Notes under the pieces: model-generated | Told to the model about the DNA's origin: nothing | Database searches by the model: none | The model's input: only the letters and a program-made list of their open reading frames with translations | Shown here: positions 1 through 10,500 of the stretch, piece by piece | How the letters are laid out: each line of letters begins with the position of its first letter | How positions within the stretch are numbered: position 1 is the first letter of the stretch | Translations under genes and position numbers: made by a program | Assembly: GCA_016722045.1 (NCBI GenBank) | Contig: JADKGY010000008.1 | Span: forward strand, 1 to 64,000 | Direction of reading: 5' to 3' | Source: Candidatus Opimibacter skivensis | Lineage (GTDB): Bacteria > Bacteroidota > Bacteroidia > Chitinophagales > Saprospiraceae | DNA: 64,000 nucleotides

Positions 1-421
1 AGAGAATGGAAACATCGGAAGGGAAGAAGAAGACATCCTGCGCCCTGCGATCATCGAAGCGAAAAAATCAGGCGACATCATCATGGGCCCTTATCCGGCA
101 GACGGATTTTTCGGAGCGATGAATCATAAGAAATTCGATGCTGTCTTTGCCATGTATCATGATCAGGGCCTTATCCCATTCAAGATGCTGCACTTTCAGG
201 ATGGTGTCAATTTCACTGCAGGTCTCCCTTATGTTCGTACATCGCCGGATCACGGAACTGCATTCGAAATAGCCGGAAAGAATGAAGCAGATCCTTCATC
301 CTTCAGAGCCTCATTATTTGCAGCTCTTGATATCTACAAATCCCGCGAAAGGTTTAAGAAAGATCATGCCAACGCTGTACGAAAAACACCAAAGCCATCC
401 GAGATACCTGAAGAAATGTAG
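1..421 (+). CDS. pdxA: 4-hydroxythreonine-4-phosphate dehydrogenase PdxA, C-terminal part
   Basis: Partial gene whose 5' end lies outside the window; the frame is open from base 2. PdxA oxidises 4-phosphohydroxy-L-threonine with NAD in pyridoxal 5'-phosphate synthesis in the cytoplasm. The visible 139 residues carry the family's C-terminal signatures: GPYPADGFF, the metal-binding histidine region MYHDQGLIPFK, and RTSPDHGTAFEIAG. The end of the protein is as expected, with a short hydrophilic tail (KPSEIPEEM). The next gene is on the other strand, so nothing can be said about an operon. Assignment is very safe from the motifs. Confidence 0.95.
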   Translation, partial: ENGNIGREEEDILRPAIIEAKKSGDIIMGPYPADGFFGAMNHKKFDAVFAMYHDQGLIPFKMLHFQDGVNFTAGLPYVRTSPDHGTAFEIAGKNEADPSSFRASLFAALDIYKSRERFKKDHANAVRKTPKPSEIPEEM

Positions 422-491
422 AAATGAAAATGGGTGAGATTGGTTTACCAGGTCGGCGGAGGCTTTGGTGGGAATAATGGTTAGCGTTTAT

Positions 492-1061
492 CTACTTTGG
501 GGAAAGACTTGCGCGGTCCACATATTGAATAGTATAGTAGTCAAGTTCGTGCAGGTTATAAAGTTTGATCGTTCTGATCAACTGCTCTCCATAACCCTGC
601 TGTGAGGCATACCCACAAATTTCAAGTCCCATCGCCCACAATTCATAATCGGTTTTGTCGTATGCAAACAATGGTTTGTAATGATCTGTATGCATCAAAA
701 AATCAGTGTGGTCTTTGTATGAATCATTGACGGAATCATATTTCCTGAAACATGATGGAATGAGTTTGCCCTGTTTGTCTTTGTCATCATCAGGATGATA
801 GTATTGACTGCCTTCCCAGTAATCTTTACATTTTATTCCAAAATGATTGTTGGATTCACGGGCCAGGGATGAAGCTCCTGCATTAGATTCGACGATTGCC
901 TGAGCCATAATGATGCTTGCGGGGATACCCGACTTGACCATTTCATCGATGGCTACAAACTTATATGTTTCGATATAGCTGGATATATAAGGTTTGACTG
1001 CATCTTCCGGTTTTGTACAGAAGAGCACCATCATCATAAGTGAGACTTTGATCAATATCAT
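492..1061 (-). CDS. GH73-type glucosaminidase (peptidoglycan hydrolase)
   Basis: A 189-aa protein of the mannosyl-glycoprotein endo-beta-N-acetylglucosaminidase family (GH73, FlgJ-like C-terminal domain), which cleaves the glycan strand of peptidoglycan. The core is seen from about residue 40: SGIPASIIMAQAIVES with the presumed catalytic glutamate in AIVES, then NNHFGIKC, FRKYDS and the late GYASQQGYGEQLI segment. The N-terminus is short and hydrophobic (MILIKVSLMMMVLFC), consistent with an export signal or lipoprotein-like leader. Many Bacteroidota homologues carry a C-terminal LysM domain; this one does not. It stands alone between convergent pdxA and the divergent LOG gene. Confidence 0.87.
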   Translation of the reverse strand: MILIKVSLMMMVLFCTKPEDAVKPYISSYIETYKFVAIDEMVKSGIPASIIMAQAIVESNAGASSLARESNNHFGIKCKDYWEGSQYYHPDDDKDKQGKLIPSCFRKYDSVNDSYKDHTDFLMHTDHYKPLFAYDKTDYELWAMGLEICGYASQQGYGEQLIRTIKLYNLHELDYYTIQYVDRASLSPK

Positions 1062-1273
1062 AACTGCGTAAAAGAGATGAGGTCAGAGACAATAGCCAAA
1101 GCCAAATTTCATGCCAGAATTTGTCCTTACGGGGGCAGGCCGCAATAATCAGGAGCCTATCATTATTTGTTGGAGAAAACTCAAACAAAGGCGTGGCGCC
1201 GTTGTATTGTTCTTCAAAAAGTTACTTTTGATCCGCATCCATTTGCAAAATCCAATTCGAAGTATATTTCAAT

Positions 1274-2074
1274 ATGGCTGATACAATCAAACCTGTGACC
1301 CCTGAGAGCAAACCGCAAGAGCAAAAAGCTATTCTCGAACTGCAGGATTACCTGGAGGGGCCAAAATCGCGTGAAAGTGAATTGCTGTTCACTGTCAAGG
1401 TTGTCATGCAGTTCATCAAGGGTTTGAGGAAACTTCATTTCGTAGGGCCTTGCGTCACTGTGTTTGGATCTGCACGTTTTCCACCTGATCATGAATATTA
1501 TAAGATGGCAGAGGCTGTCGGACACGCTATAGGTAAAACAGGTTTCACAGTGATGACCGGAGGAGGTCCGGGTATTATGGAAGCCGCCAATAAAGGTGCG
1601 TTTGAAGCGGGAGGATATAGCGTCGGTTGCAATATAAGATTGCCTCAGGAGCAAAAGCCAAATCCATACATGCATGAGTCCGTAACGATTGACTACTTTT
1701 TTGTTCGAAAATTTTTGTTGCTCAAATATTCATATGCATTTGTAGTTCTGCCCGGAGGATGGGGAACTATGGATGAATTATTTGAAACACTGACATTAGT
1801 GCAAACCGGTATGATTCATCAGTTTCCTGTAGTGCTGATGGGACAAACTTATTATCAGCCTCTGTTAGATTTTCTTCAGGATATGCTCAAAGTAGGAACA
1901 ATCTCTGCAGAAGACCTTAAGCTTGTCGTGATCACGGATGATCCCCAGGAAGCTATTCGCCATCTTGAAAAATATATCAAGGATTTCTACACGATAAAGA
2001 AAAGGCCTACACGATATTGGTTGCTTGGAGAAAGACGCTCCAAAAACATACATCGGGATGTCCAAAAGAAATAG
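1274..2074 (+). CDS. LOG-family (TIGR00730) nucleotide phosphoribohydrolase
   Basis: A 266-aa Rossmann-fold protein of the LOG/lysine decarboxylase-like family. Members hydrolyse nucleoside 5'-monophosphates such as cytokinin ribosides or AMP to base plus ribose 5-phosphate. The diagnostic motifs are both present: GGGPGIMEAANKGA at about residue 97 and PGGWGTMDELFE at about residue 161. VTVFGSARFP is the first strand. A roughly 60-residue N-terminal extension before the fold is common in the longer subgroup. The gene is monocistronic and followed by a bidirectional-looking hairpin at 2146-2163. The true substrate cannot be read from sequence. Confidence 0.9.
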   Translation: MADTIKPVTPESKPQEQKAILELQDYLEGPKSRESELLFTVKVVMQFIKGLRKLHFVGPCVTVFGSARFPPDHEYYKMAEAVGHAIGKTGFTVMTGGGPGIMEAANKGAFEAGGYSVGCNIRLPQEQKPNPYMHESVTIDYFFVRKFLLLKYSYAFVVLPGGWGTMDELFETLTLVQTGMIHQFPVVLMGQTYYQPLLDFLQDMLKVGTISAEDLKLVVITDDPQEAIRHLEKYIKDFYTIKKRPTRYWLLGERRSKNIHRDVQKK

Positions 2075-2138
2075 AGTACTATTCTGTCATATTTCATTTT
2101 TTTAAAGCACCATTCCTTTATTAAGTTTCAGTAAAAAT

Positions 2139-2170
2139 AAAAAAAGGCAATCCGTTGATTGCCCTTTTTC
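2139..2170. terminator. hairpin terminator between convergent genes
   Basis: The stem GGCAATC (2146-2152), loop CGTT, stem GATTGCC (2157-2163) is flanked by an A tract on the left and a T tract on the right, so it can act in both directions. It lies between the LOG gene (ends 2074, plus) and the small T9SS gene (ends 2198, minus). Its stem sequence is the same as the core of the terminator behind the giant gene at 4521-4552. Confidence 0.8.
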
Positions 2171-2197
2171 CTAAATTAACATATAAGAAAGGTTTGC

Positions 2198-4015
2198 CTA
2201 CCTCTGATGAAGTATGGCTATGACTTTCGAATATGTCACCTCATCTGACTTCACCCGAATCAGATAATTTCCTTCTGCCATTTGAGAGATATCAATATTT
2301 TGCTCATTGTATCCCTTATGTGTATTGATTATTTCATTCCAATTAATCTGTCCAAGGAAGTTTACGATTGCGATTTGAATTTTGTGATTACCGGTACTTT
2401 CAAAACCGAGATTTAAACTTTCATTGGCGGGATTAGGCCACATATTCAAATCGGTCAGATCCGTCAATGATGACTGGTCAATGAATGATGGAGTACTTAC
2501 ATTTCCTATACCCGTGCCAGTTTGAGAATCATTATTTACATGTATTCCTGCAAAGAGACGTTCTCCATTATATTCATGATAGGTACAGTCAAATGTAATC
2601 GAGGTTGTGGTAATACATCCATGAAGATCCGTCAGTGTAAGCGTTATTGTCGTTTCCTCCTCTCCTGTATGGATATAAATCTGCGGTGTGCCATCTCCAT
2701 CCTGGATATAACTTTTTCCACTTGACACTTCCCAGCTATAAATTAGACCTTCTAGTTGACCAGTGACATTACTCGTGATTAATACTTTATCAGAATTACA
2801 TTCAATTGAATGAGGGAGTTCTATTTCACATGACAGGACTGCGTTAGGCTTCCATAATATATATTGATTGGCAATACTGGAATTGCCACATCCATCTGTA
2901 CAAACCCATTGTCTCTTGACATCATATTCACCATATCCGCTTCCTCCCTCGATACTTTGTGAATATGTTATAATCACTGGTTGAGAAATATCATCAGCAT
3001 TAATGACTGGTACCGCCGGTAATTGGTCGCAAATGATTTCAGTATCCTGGGGTATACCCGAAAGTATAGGAGGGGTCGTGTCGTGTATATAGATTAGCTG
3101 ATAGCAAGTCACCGGTTGGTTACATTCATTTGTGGCTGTCCATTCCCTGACGATTTCATAATAACCGGAGCATTGACTTAAGATCATGGAGTCTCCGAAA
3201 AAGATAGCAGGATTCCCTTCACACAAATCGGATGCTGTTGCAACTCCGGTATTAGACGGATTGGTAGATTCACCCATTTCCATAGACATATTTAAAGGAG
3301 CAGTAATCACAAGAGGTGGCGTCAGAGGAATGCATGCATTCTCGATAGGTTCTCCAAATGGAGCAGTTCCTGAACCGGTATACATCCAATTGAATTGGAC
3401 GACATTTTCAGTTGAAATTTGTGATTCCAATAGCGGGTCAGGGTCAATGCAGGTAATCACCACACCATCATCACCATTCAGATATCCACCATTTTCAGGA
3501 TCTTGTTCCATATCCCAGATTAATGAAGGACAAAAGCTGAGCACATTCGGATTTGGATCATCTACCACAAAACATATCTGATAGATTTTAGTCCACAATA
3601 TTGTGTCGAGGATGATGGGAGTAGAATCCATATTGACGAGCTGAATAGCCCCATTGACAAAATCGGCCGGGCCTGTAAAATTGAACAAAGCAGGACCTGC
3701 AGAACTTGTAACGATGTATGGTGGATTTGGAGTTACAGCATCATAGCCCCCTTTAAAATCTGAGAAGCCTGCAAATTCCAAAACATCATCATCATAGAAA
3801 AACCTGACATTCATTCCAAAAACCTGAAGGTCTGTAGTGTCGGCTTTAAATTCCACATCAACACAATATTGGTTGGTGGCAGTAGTATAAGCAGGATTCG
3901 CAAATCGCACTGTTACAAGTGGTGTTTGCGAATGGGCTGTTAAAGAATATCCAATGCATATAAAACATAAGGCGATAAAGGCAGCGAATTTTGGTTTGGT
4001 GTACCGTGTATTCAT
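2198..4015 (-). CDS. T9SS sorting-domain protein with HYR-like modules (small paralogue of the giant)
   Basis: A 605-aa secreted protein. Residues 1-30 form a signal peptide (hydrophobic FIALCFICIGYSL, ending near HSQ). A beta-rich domain resembling a cohesin follows (VTVRFANPAY, FGMNVRFFYDDDVLEF), then about two HYR-like modules (DTTPPILSGIP, CTDGCGNSS), a PKD-like segment (about 395-480) and a T9SS type A sorting domain (MWPNPANESLNLGFES to the end). Head and tail are near-duplicates of the 4,300-aa protein encoded just upstream, so the pair arose by duplication and differs mostly in repeat number. Expected location is the outer surface or exterior. No enzymatic motif is visible; an adhesive or matrix role is inference. 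Confidence 0.85.
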   Translation of the reverse strand: MNTRYTKPKFAAFIALCFICIGYSLTAHSQTPLVTVRFANPAYTTATNQYCVDVEFKADTTDLQVFGMNVRFFYDDDVLEFAGFSDFKGGYDAVTPNPPYIVTSSAGPALFNFTGPADFVNGAIQLVNMDSTPIILDTILWTKIYQICFVVDDPNPNVLSFCPSLIWDMEQDPENGGYLNGDDGVVITCIDPDPLLESQISTENVVQFNWMYTGSGTAPFGEPIENACIPLTPPLVITAPLNMSMEMGESTNPSNTGVATASDLCEGNPAIFFGDSMILSQCSGYYEIVREWTATNECNQPVTCYQLIYIHDTTPPILSGIPQDTEIICDQLPAVPVINADDISQPVIITYSQSIEGGSGYGEYDVKRQWVCTDGCGNSSIANQYILWKPNAVLSCEIELPHSIECNSDKVLITSNVTGQLEGLIYSWEVSSGKSYIQDGDGTPQIYIHTGEEETTITLTLTDLHGCITTTSITFDCTYHEYNGERLFAGIHVNNDSQTGTGIGNVSTPSFIDQSSLTDLTDLNMWPNPANESLNLGFESTGNHKIQIAIVNFLGQINWNEIINTHKGYNEQNIDISQMAEGNYLIRVKSDEVTYSKVIAILHQR

Positions 4016-4520
4016 TATAAATAACTTGAAAAATGAAAATGAAATAAAACCAATGGGTTAGTTGTGTACATAGGTACTATCCCTGTCATTGACTGACTGG
4101 TTTTTGAGTTTTAGATCTTGCTTGATTTAGAAATTTTTTTTCACAACACATGTTGTGATGAATCCCCAAGAATCACGCGTAAAAGACCACTACCGTATAA
4201 CTGCTTTATTTTTTAGTAGGGTTAGGATTTGGCTACACACTACTACCGATTACTGACATCAGTTGAAATATCAGATCTGCTTTTAATTGAATAATCCTCG
4301 GCGATGGATTCTATTCAAAATCATCTGATTGTTTTTTTATGCCTCAAAAAATATAGCATCGTCAATCCGGATGATTATACTTTATCCAATACAAAGATTG
4401 CGGTATGAAGGGAATAATCTCTTATACAATTCCATATAAAGCTTGTATAATTCACTCTTTGCTTTTTACCATTATTATTTAAAACAATTAAACAAACAGA
4501 TATCAGCATGACTAAAAAAA
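4016..4520. other. non-coding interval between the two paralogous T9SS genes
   Basis: About 500 bases of AT-rich sequence hold no convincing gene. The interval must carry the promoter of the 605-aa gene near 4016-4200, but I could not pick a single convincing TAnnTTTG box. The only sizeable open frame (4375-4563, minus) begins inside the terminator hairpin and has no homology I recognise. Confidence 0.6.
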
Positions 4521-4552
4521 AGAAAGGGGCAATCGTTTGATTGCCCCTTTCT
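4511..4552 (-). terminator. intrinsic terminator of the giant T9SS gene
   Basis: A perfect 14-bp stem (4521-4534 with 4539-4552) closes a 4-nt loop. On the minus strand it is followed by a T tract (the A run at 4514-4520 on plus). It sits directly after the stop of the giant gene at 4576. Confidence 0.9.
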
Positions 4553-4575
4553 TTTCTGATCATTTATCGAATCAC

Positions 4576-7500
4576 TTAATCATTGTGAAGAATCACAATA
4601 ACTTTTGTATACATCGATCTGTCTGATTTAACCTGCATCAGATAACTTCCCTCAGGGATTGAAGAAACATCAACCTTCTTCGAGTTATACCCTTTATGAG
4701 CGTTGATTTGATCTGTATGTATCACCTGTCCGAGATAATTCAATAACGTGAATTTAACATCCTGTTTGACAGAACTTTCAAAACTGAGATTAACGCTTCC
4801 GTTAGCCGGATTTGGCCACAAGTTCAATTCTGTTAAATAATCCGTAGATGCGTGATCAGTCACTGGTGGCGCATTTACTACAACTGAATTATTCGGTGCT
4901 TCAGCATTAGTAGCGGGGTCAGCGCCGATGAATGGATTACCCCCAGGCAATACACAATCAATAGTAGCGCCGCATGTTGTACTACATCCATAGGCATCTG
5001 TAATCGTGAGTCGGATAGTGACTTCAGACCAACCTACATAAATATCGATTGATGGAGTACCCTGTCCGGCCTGAATGAAACATGCTTCACCCAATACTTC
5101 CCAGTAGTATGTCAGTGTTCCCAATCCGCCATTGACATCACCAGTGATGACTACTCCATGTGAATTGCACTGTACAGATGCAGGCAAAAGAATATCACAA
5201 CTCAGGAACGTATCCGGTATCCAAAGTATATGCTGTTCTGCTACAGTAACATTGCCGCATGCATCCCTTGCAGTCCATCTGCGGGTTACTTTGTATTCAC
5301 CTGGTGCTCCTCCCGGTTCTACAATCTGCTCGTATGTCACTGTTACTGGTCCGGCAGGATCAATAGCATGAACAGGGGGCACAGGAGGTAGTTGAGCACA
5401 AATTACAGATGCATCTTTTGGTGCATCGGTGATAATCGGTGCTATATCATCCATGATATTTACAGAGAAGGAAATAGAAGACGAATTGCCGCAAGCATCA
5501 GTCGCTACCCATGTATAAACTCTGTGTTCAAAATATCCGTCTTCTGCGCAGTTGTCTGAATACGTAACCTCAAGCGTGAATACCGGAATAATCTGTGTGT
5601 CACAGTTGTCGTGGACATATACACTTCCATCATCAAGATCATTCAACTGCTTGATGATATCTTCCTGAGATAAGTATACCACATCATCATCTCCCTGATC
5701 AATGTATTTGAGGATGATCGACCATGTTGGAATCTCAATCACCGGCGCTATCTTATCGCCAACGATAATCATCTGTTTGATAGTAGCTACATCACCGCAA
5801 ATATCAACTGCTGACCAGATTCTTTCCACCACGATGCCATCTTTGCACGCAGCTACATCTAATGTATCCTGGGTCATTGTCACCTCTACAAATTTCCCTG
5901 CGCATTCGTCAAAGGCAGTTACCTCTGGTATCGAAAGATCATCACAGAGTTCGTCAACTACACCTTGGATCACCGGACCATTACTATCCCCTACGTGAAC
6001 GATTTGCGTTTGTGTGGTAACATTTCCGCAATGATCGGTAGCTGTAATGATACGTTGTACATCATATTTGTAAGCGCAATCTCCAGGGATCGTTGTATCC
6101 TGAGTTGTAATGTCTACACTACCGCAGTTGTCAGTGGCGGTTGCTTTAGGAAGTGGTTGATTACAGCCTATCGTTATCTCTGGTTTGAAATTGAGTATGA
6201 CAGGAGGTGTAGTATCAACAACATGAGCTGTGATCGTCTCAATCGTTTGATTCCCACAAATATCCTGTGCAGACCATGTAAGATCGACTACTGCGATAAC
6301 ACCATCAGCACAATCACCGGATTCTCTGACTTTTTCCTCAAAAAGGACTTCGGTGCCAAACGAACAAGCATCTTCCAGTCGTACATCCTGAGGTCCAAAA
6401 TTTGTGTACTTACCATTCTGTCCATTACATTCCACGATCAGAATTTCTCCAAACTGAAGATCTTTCAAAATTGGATTGACCCATATCAGATTTGGATGAG
6501 CATGATCATTTGGAATAAGTATAGATGTATCCCTTACAGAATTACCACAAGCATCATATGCTTCGTATGTACGCTGAAAAGCAAAGCCTGATCCGCAAGG
6601 ATTAGGAATCTTTGTATCCCAGAAGCGAATAAATGGATGCCCGCAATTGTCTGTCGCATCAACCAATTTAAGAGCGGGATCATCTACACAAGTAGTGTCA
6701 GGGACGCCGATCAATACAGGTGCCTCGTTATCGATGAGCCGTGCAGTAATCGTGAGGTTAGATACATTTCCACAAAGATCCACACCTCTCCAGTGAAGGA
6801 TTCTTTGTTCGAGATATCCGAATCGTTTGCAATTGTTAGTCACTTTCGTCTGGACGTCAAATGTGATGATACCTGCGCTGCCACATGATACAGGACTATT
6901 AATTGATTCTGCACTCAGATGATCATAGAACTCAGGAATGCCACCTTCATTGCATGTGTAATTGAGGATATCTCCGTCTTTGACATTCGCAAGTTCAGGC
7001 TGTATCATGATGAGTTCAGGTGCTTTGTGGTCAACAAGCTTTATATGTTGAATTGAAGTCCCCTGATTTCCACAATCATCTGTAGCTCTCCATGTTCTGG
7101 TGATGACTTGTCCATTCTGACAACCTGGTGCAGGTTGAGATTCGTTGAATACAATAATACAAGCGCATAGACACTCATCTGTAGCAAAAATATTAGTCGG
7201 AACCGGTGGTATCTCATCACAATTAACTGTGATATCCGGAGGTACATTATGCAGTGTAGGTGCGACGTGGTCAACCAGATCCATGAAAATACTATAGCTG
7301 CTGCTGTTACCGCAAGCATCTATAGCAGACCATGTGAGGCGATAGCGCAGGATAAATCCATCCACGGCACAGTTGCCTTCAGCAACCAAAACCTGGTTGA
7401 ATGTGAAGGTTACATTGCCAGAACAATTGTCAGTCGCATTTATACTGCTGATGGTGAACGTAGGCAAACTAAAGCTTGGATCCTGACCAAGACACTGTAT

Positions 7501-10500
7501 ACTCAAAGTGCCTCCGTTTGGAATGCCGTTGAGCAAAGGATCAACTACGGTAAGGGTCGGAGGCGTATTGTCAAATACGACTATAGTCTGTGTACATGTC
7601 GCTGAATTACCACATGCATCTGTTGCGCGGAAAGTGCGGAGAACGTTAAATCTGTTAATGCAGGTCTGGTTAGTGATGACATCGCTTCCAATGGTAACCG
7701 TCGCACCACCACCGCAATTATCAGCTGCAACAACACCTGCTGTGGTTACTGTAGGAACCTGATTAGCGCATTGAACAGTGATATTTCCAGGACACATGAT
7801 TGTCGGTGGAATATTATCAAACACTACTATCGTCTGTGAGCATGAGGCAGAATTACCACATGCATCAGTAGCACGATAGGTACGTACGACATTAAATCTG
7901 TCAGCGCAAGTCTGATTGGTGATCACATCATTTACAAATGTCACCGTTGCTCCACCACCGCAATTGTCAGAGGCTACAACACTGGCCGTATTTACAGCCG
8001 GTACCTGGTTAGCGCATTGTACGGTTACATTTCCTGGACACTGTATCGATGGTGGAATGTTATCAAATACTGAAATGGTCTGTGAACAAGTAGATGAATT
8101 GCCACAGGCATCGGTTGCTCTGTATGTACGTGTGACGACAAAGCGATTCGTGCAGGTCTGATTTGAAACCACATCATTTACAAATGATATGGTTGCAGCC
8201 CCACCGCAATTATCGGATGAAACTACACTAGCTGTACTAACAGCCGGTACCTGGTTAGCACATTGTACAGTTACATTTCCTGGACACTGTATCGATGGTG
8301 CTATATTATCAAATACAGTGATTGTCTGTGAACATGTGGCTGAATTGCCGCATTCATCAACAGCCCTGTATGTACGGGTTACATTGAACCTGTTGATACA
8401 TGTTTGATTTGATATCACATCGTTTACAAAACTAACAGTAGCCAATCCGTTGCAATTGTCTGAAGCTGTGACAAGGGCCGGATTTGGTTGTGGAACTTGG
8501 CTCGCACACTGTACGGTCACGTTGCCTGGGCACATGATGGTAGGCACAGTATTGTCAAACACGGTTATAGTTTGTATACATGATGATGAGTTTCCACATG
8601 CATCTGTTGCGCTGTACGTGCGTAGTACATTAAACCTGTTTGTACAGGTTTGATTTGCGATGACGTCACCAATAAACGCTACAGGTATAAAGCCCTCAAC
8701 AGAACAATTGTCCGTAGCGAATAGTCCTTCTGTAACTGGAGCTGGAACTTGGCTTGCACACTGTACAGTCACATTACCAGGGCACATGAAAACAGGTGGT
8801 ATGTTATCAAATACCGTAATGGTCTGGGAGCATGTGGCTGAATTGCCGCATTCGTCTACAGCTATATATGTCCTCAGTACATTAAACCTGTCATTACATG
8901 TCTGATTAGTTATCACATCATTTAAGAAAGTCACTGTGGCAGCCGCACTGCAATTATCCGAAGCTGTCACACTGGCCGGATTGGGTTGAGGAACCTGGAA
9001 TGCGCAATCGACGGTCACGTTTCCTGGACACATAATAGTTGGTACTGTATTATCAAATACGGTGATCGTCTGTGAGCATGTAGCAGAATTACCGCATTGA
9101 TCAGTAGCCCTGTATGTACGGGTTACATTGAACCTGTTCGTACATGTTTGATTTGAAATCACATCATTTACAAATGTCACAGTAGTAATGCCTCCACAAT
9201 TGTCGGTAGAAGCTACAGCACCAATATTAAATACAGGCACCTGGCTTGCACACTGTACAGTCACGTTGATAGGACATGTAATCGATGGTGGCGTATTATC
9301 AATTACCTGAAGTGTTTGTAAGCATGAAGATGAATTTCCGCATGCATCAGTAGCTCTCCATGTTCTGTTGATCGTATAGGCCTGAGGACAAGCTCCGGGA
9401 ACAATCGCATCAGTGGATACAACCGTTGGCCCTACACCTGTAAATGGTAGTATTACTTGGCCCGGATTCAGTGCACCTGGAGATTGTGCTGATGGTCCGG
9501 CCCATACAAAGTTGCTGTACATATTACCGTTACCTGTTAAATTCAGGCTCAAGCCAAGAGGTTCTGTTCCCAGCTCCTGCACTGCGCCGATACTTGTGCT
9601 GAGTATGCCATTAGCCGGACCTCCGACACCTACAAATGTTCCTTCATAACTTAAGAACTGAATCAGTGTAGTTCCATTCTTCACAAGGGCAATTCCATCA
9701 GGAGCTCCGTTTTGAATTCCATTAGATGGATAGGCTAAGAACATGGTACCAAAACCGTTGCTTTGATTTGGAATGATGCCAGTTAGCGGATCTGTATCAT
9801 AGACTGCACCACCAGTTCCGTTGTAAAGAACTATTGAATATACACTTAGATCGGTCCCCGCAGGTCCTGCAACTTCAATGAATTCTCCGGCATCTACTCC
9901 TGTATTATCATAATGGAATTCATTGATCCAGACTTCAGGAAGTGGACCACCTCCTGCACAATTGTCAGTGGCAGTAGCTGTTCCATTTGTGCCTCCTGGT
10001 GCTGTATTGGCTGTACACTGCAATACTACATTTGGTGGACAAGATATGGTAGGTGGAATGTTGTCAAACACTGTAATGGTCTGTGAACATGATGATGAAT
10101 TACCACATTCATCAGTCGCCCTGTAAGTTCGTGTTACATTAAACCTATTTGTACAAGTCTGATTGGATATTACATCATTTACGAAAGTGACAGTTGCTAA
10201 TCCATTGCAATTGTCGGATGCTGTGACACTTGCTGTATTTGGCAAAGGAACATCACTTGCGCATTGTACAGTCACATTGCCGGGACACATTATAAACGGT
10301 ACGGTATTATCAAACACTGTAATCGTTTGTGAACATGAGGCTGAATTACCGCACTCATCTGTTGCTCTGTATGTGCGTGTTACATTAAACCTATTAACAC
10401 ATGTCTGATTTGAAATCACATCATTCACAAAGGTGACAGTGGCTATCCCGTTACAATTATCTGATACTGTTACCGTCGCTGGATTTGGAGTTGGTACCTG

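Noticed and set aside
961..1675. Minus-strand frames at 961-1188 and 1214-1675
   Set aside because: They overlap well-supported genes in other frames and show no recognisable family.
4375..4563. 62-aa minus-strand frame after the giant gene
   Set aside because: It starts inside the terminator hairpin and shows no family or start signal.
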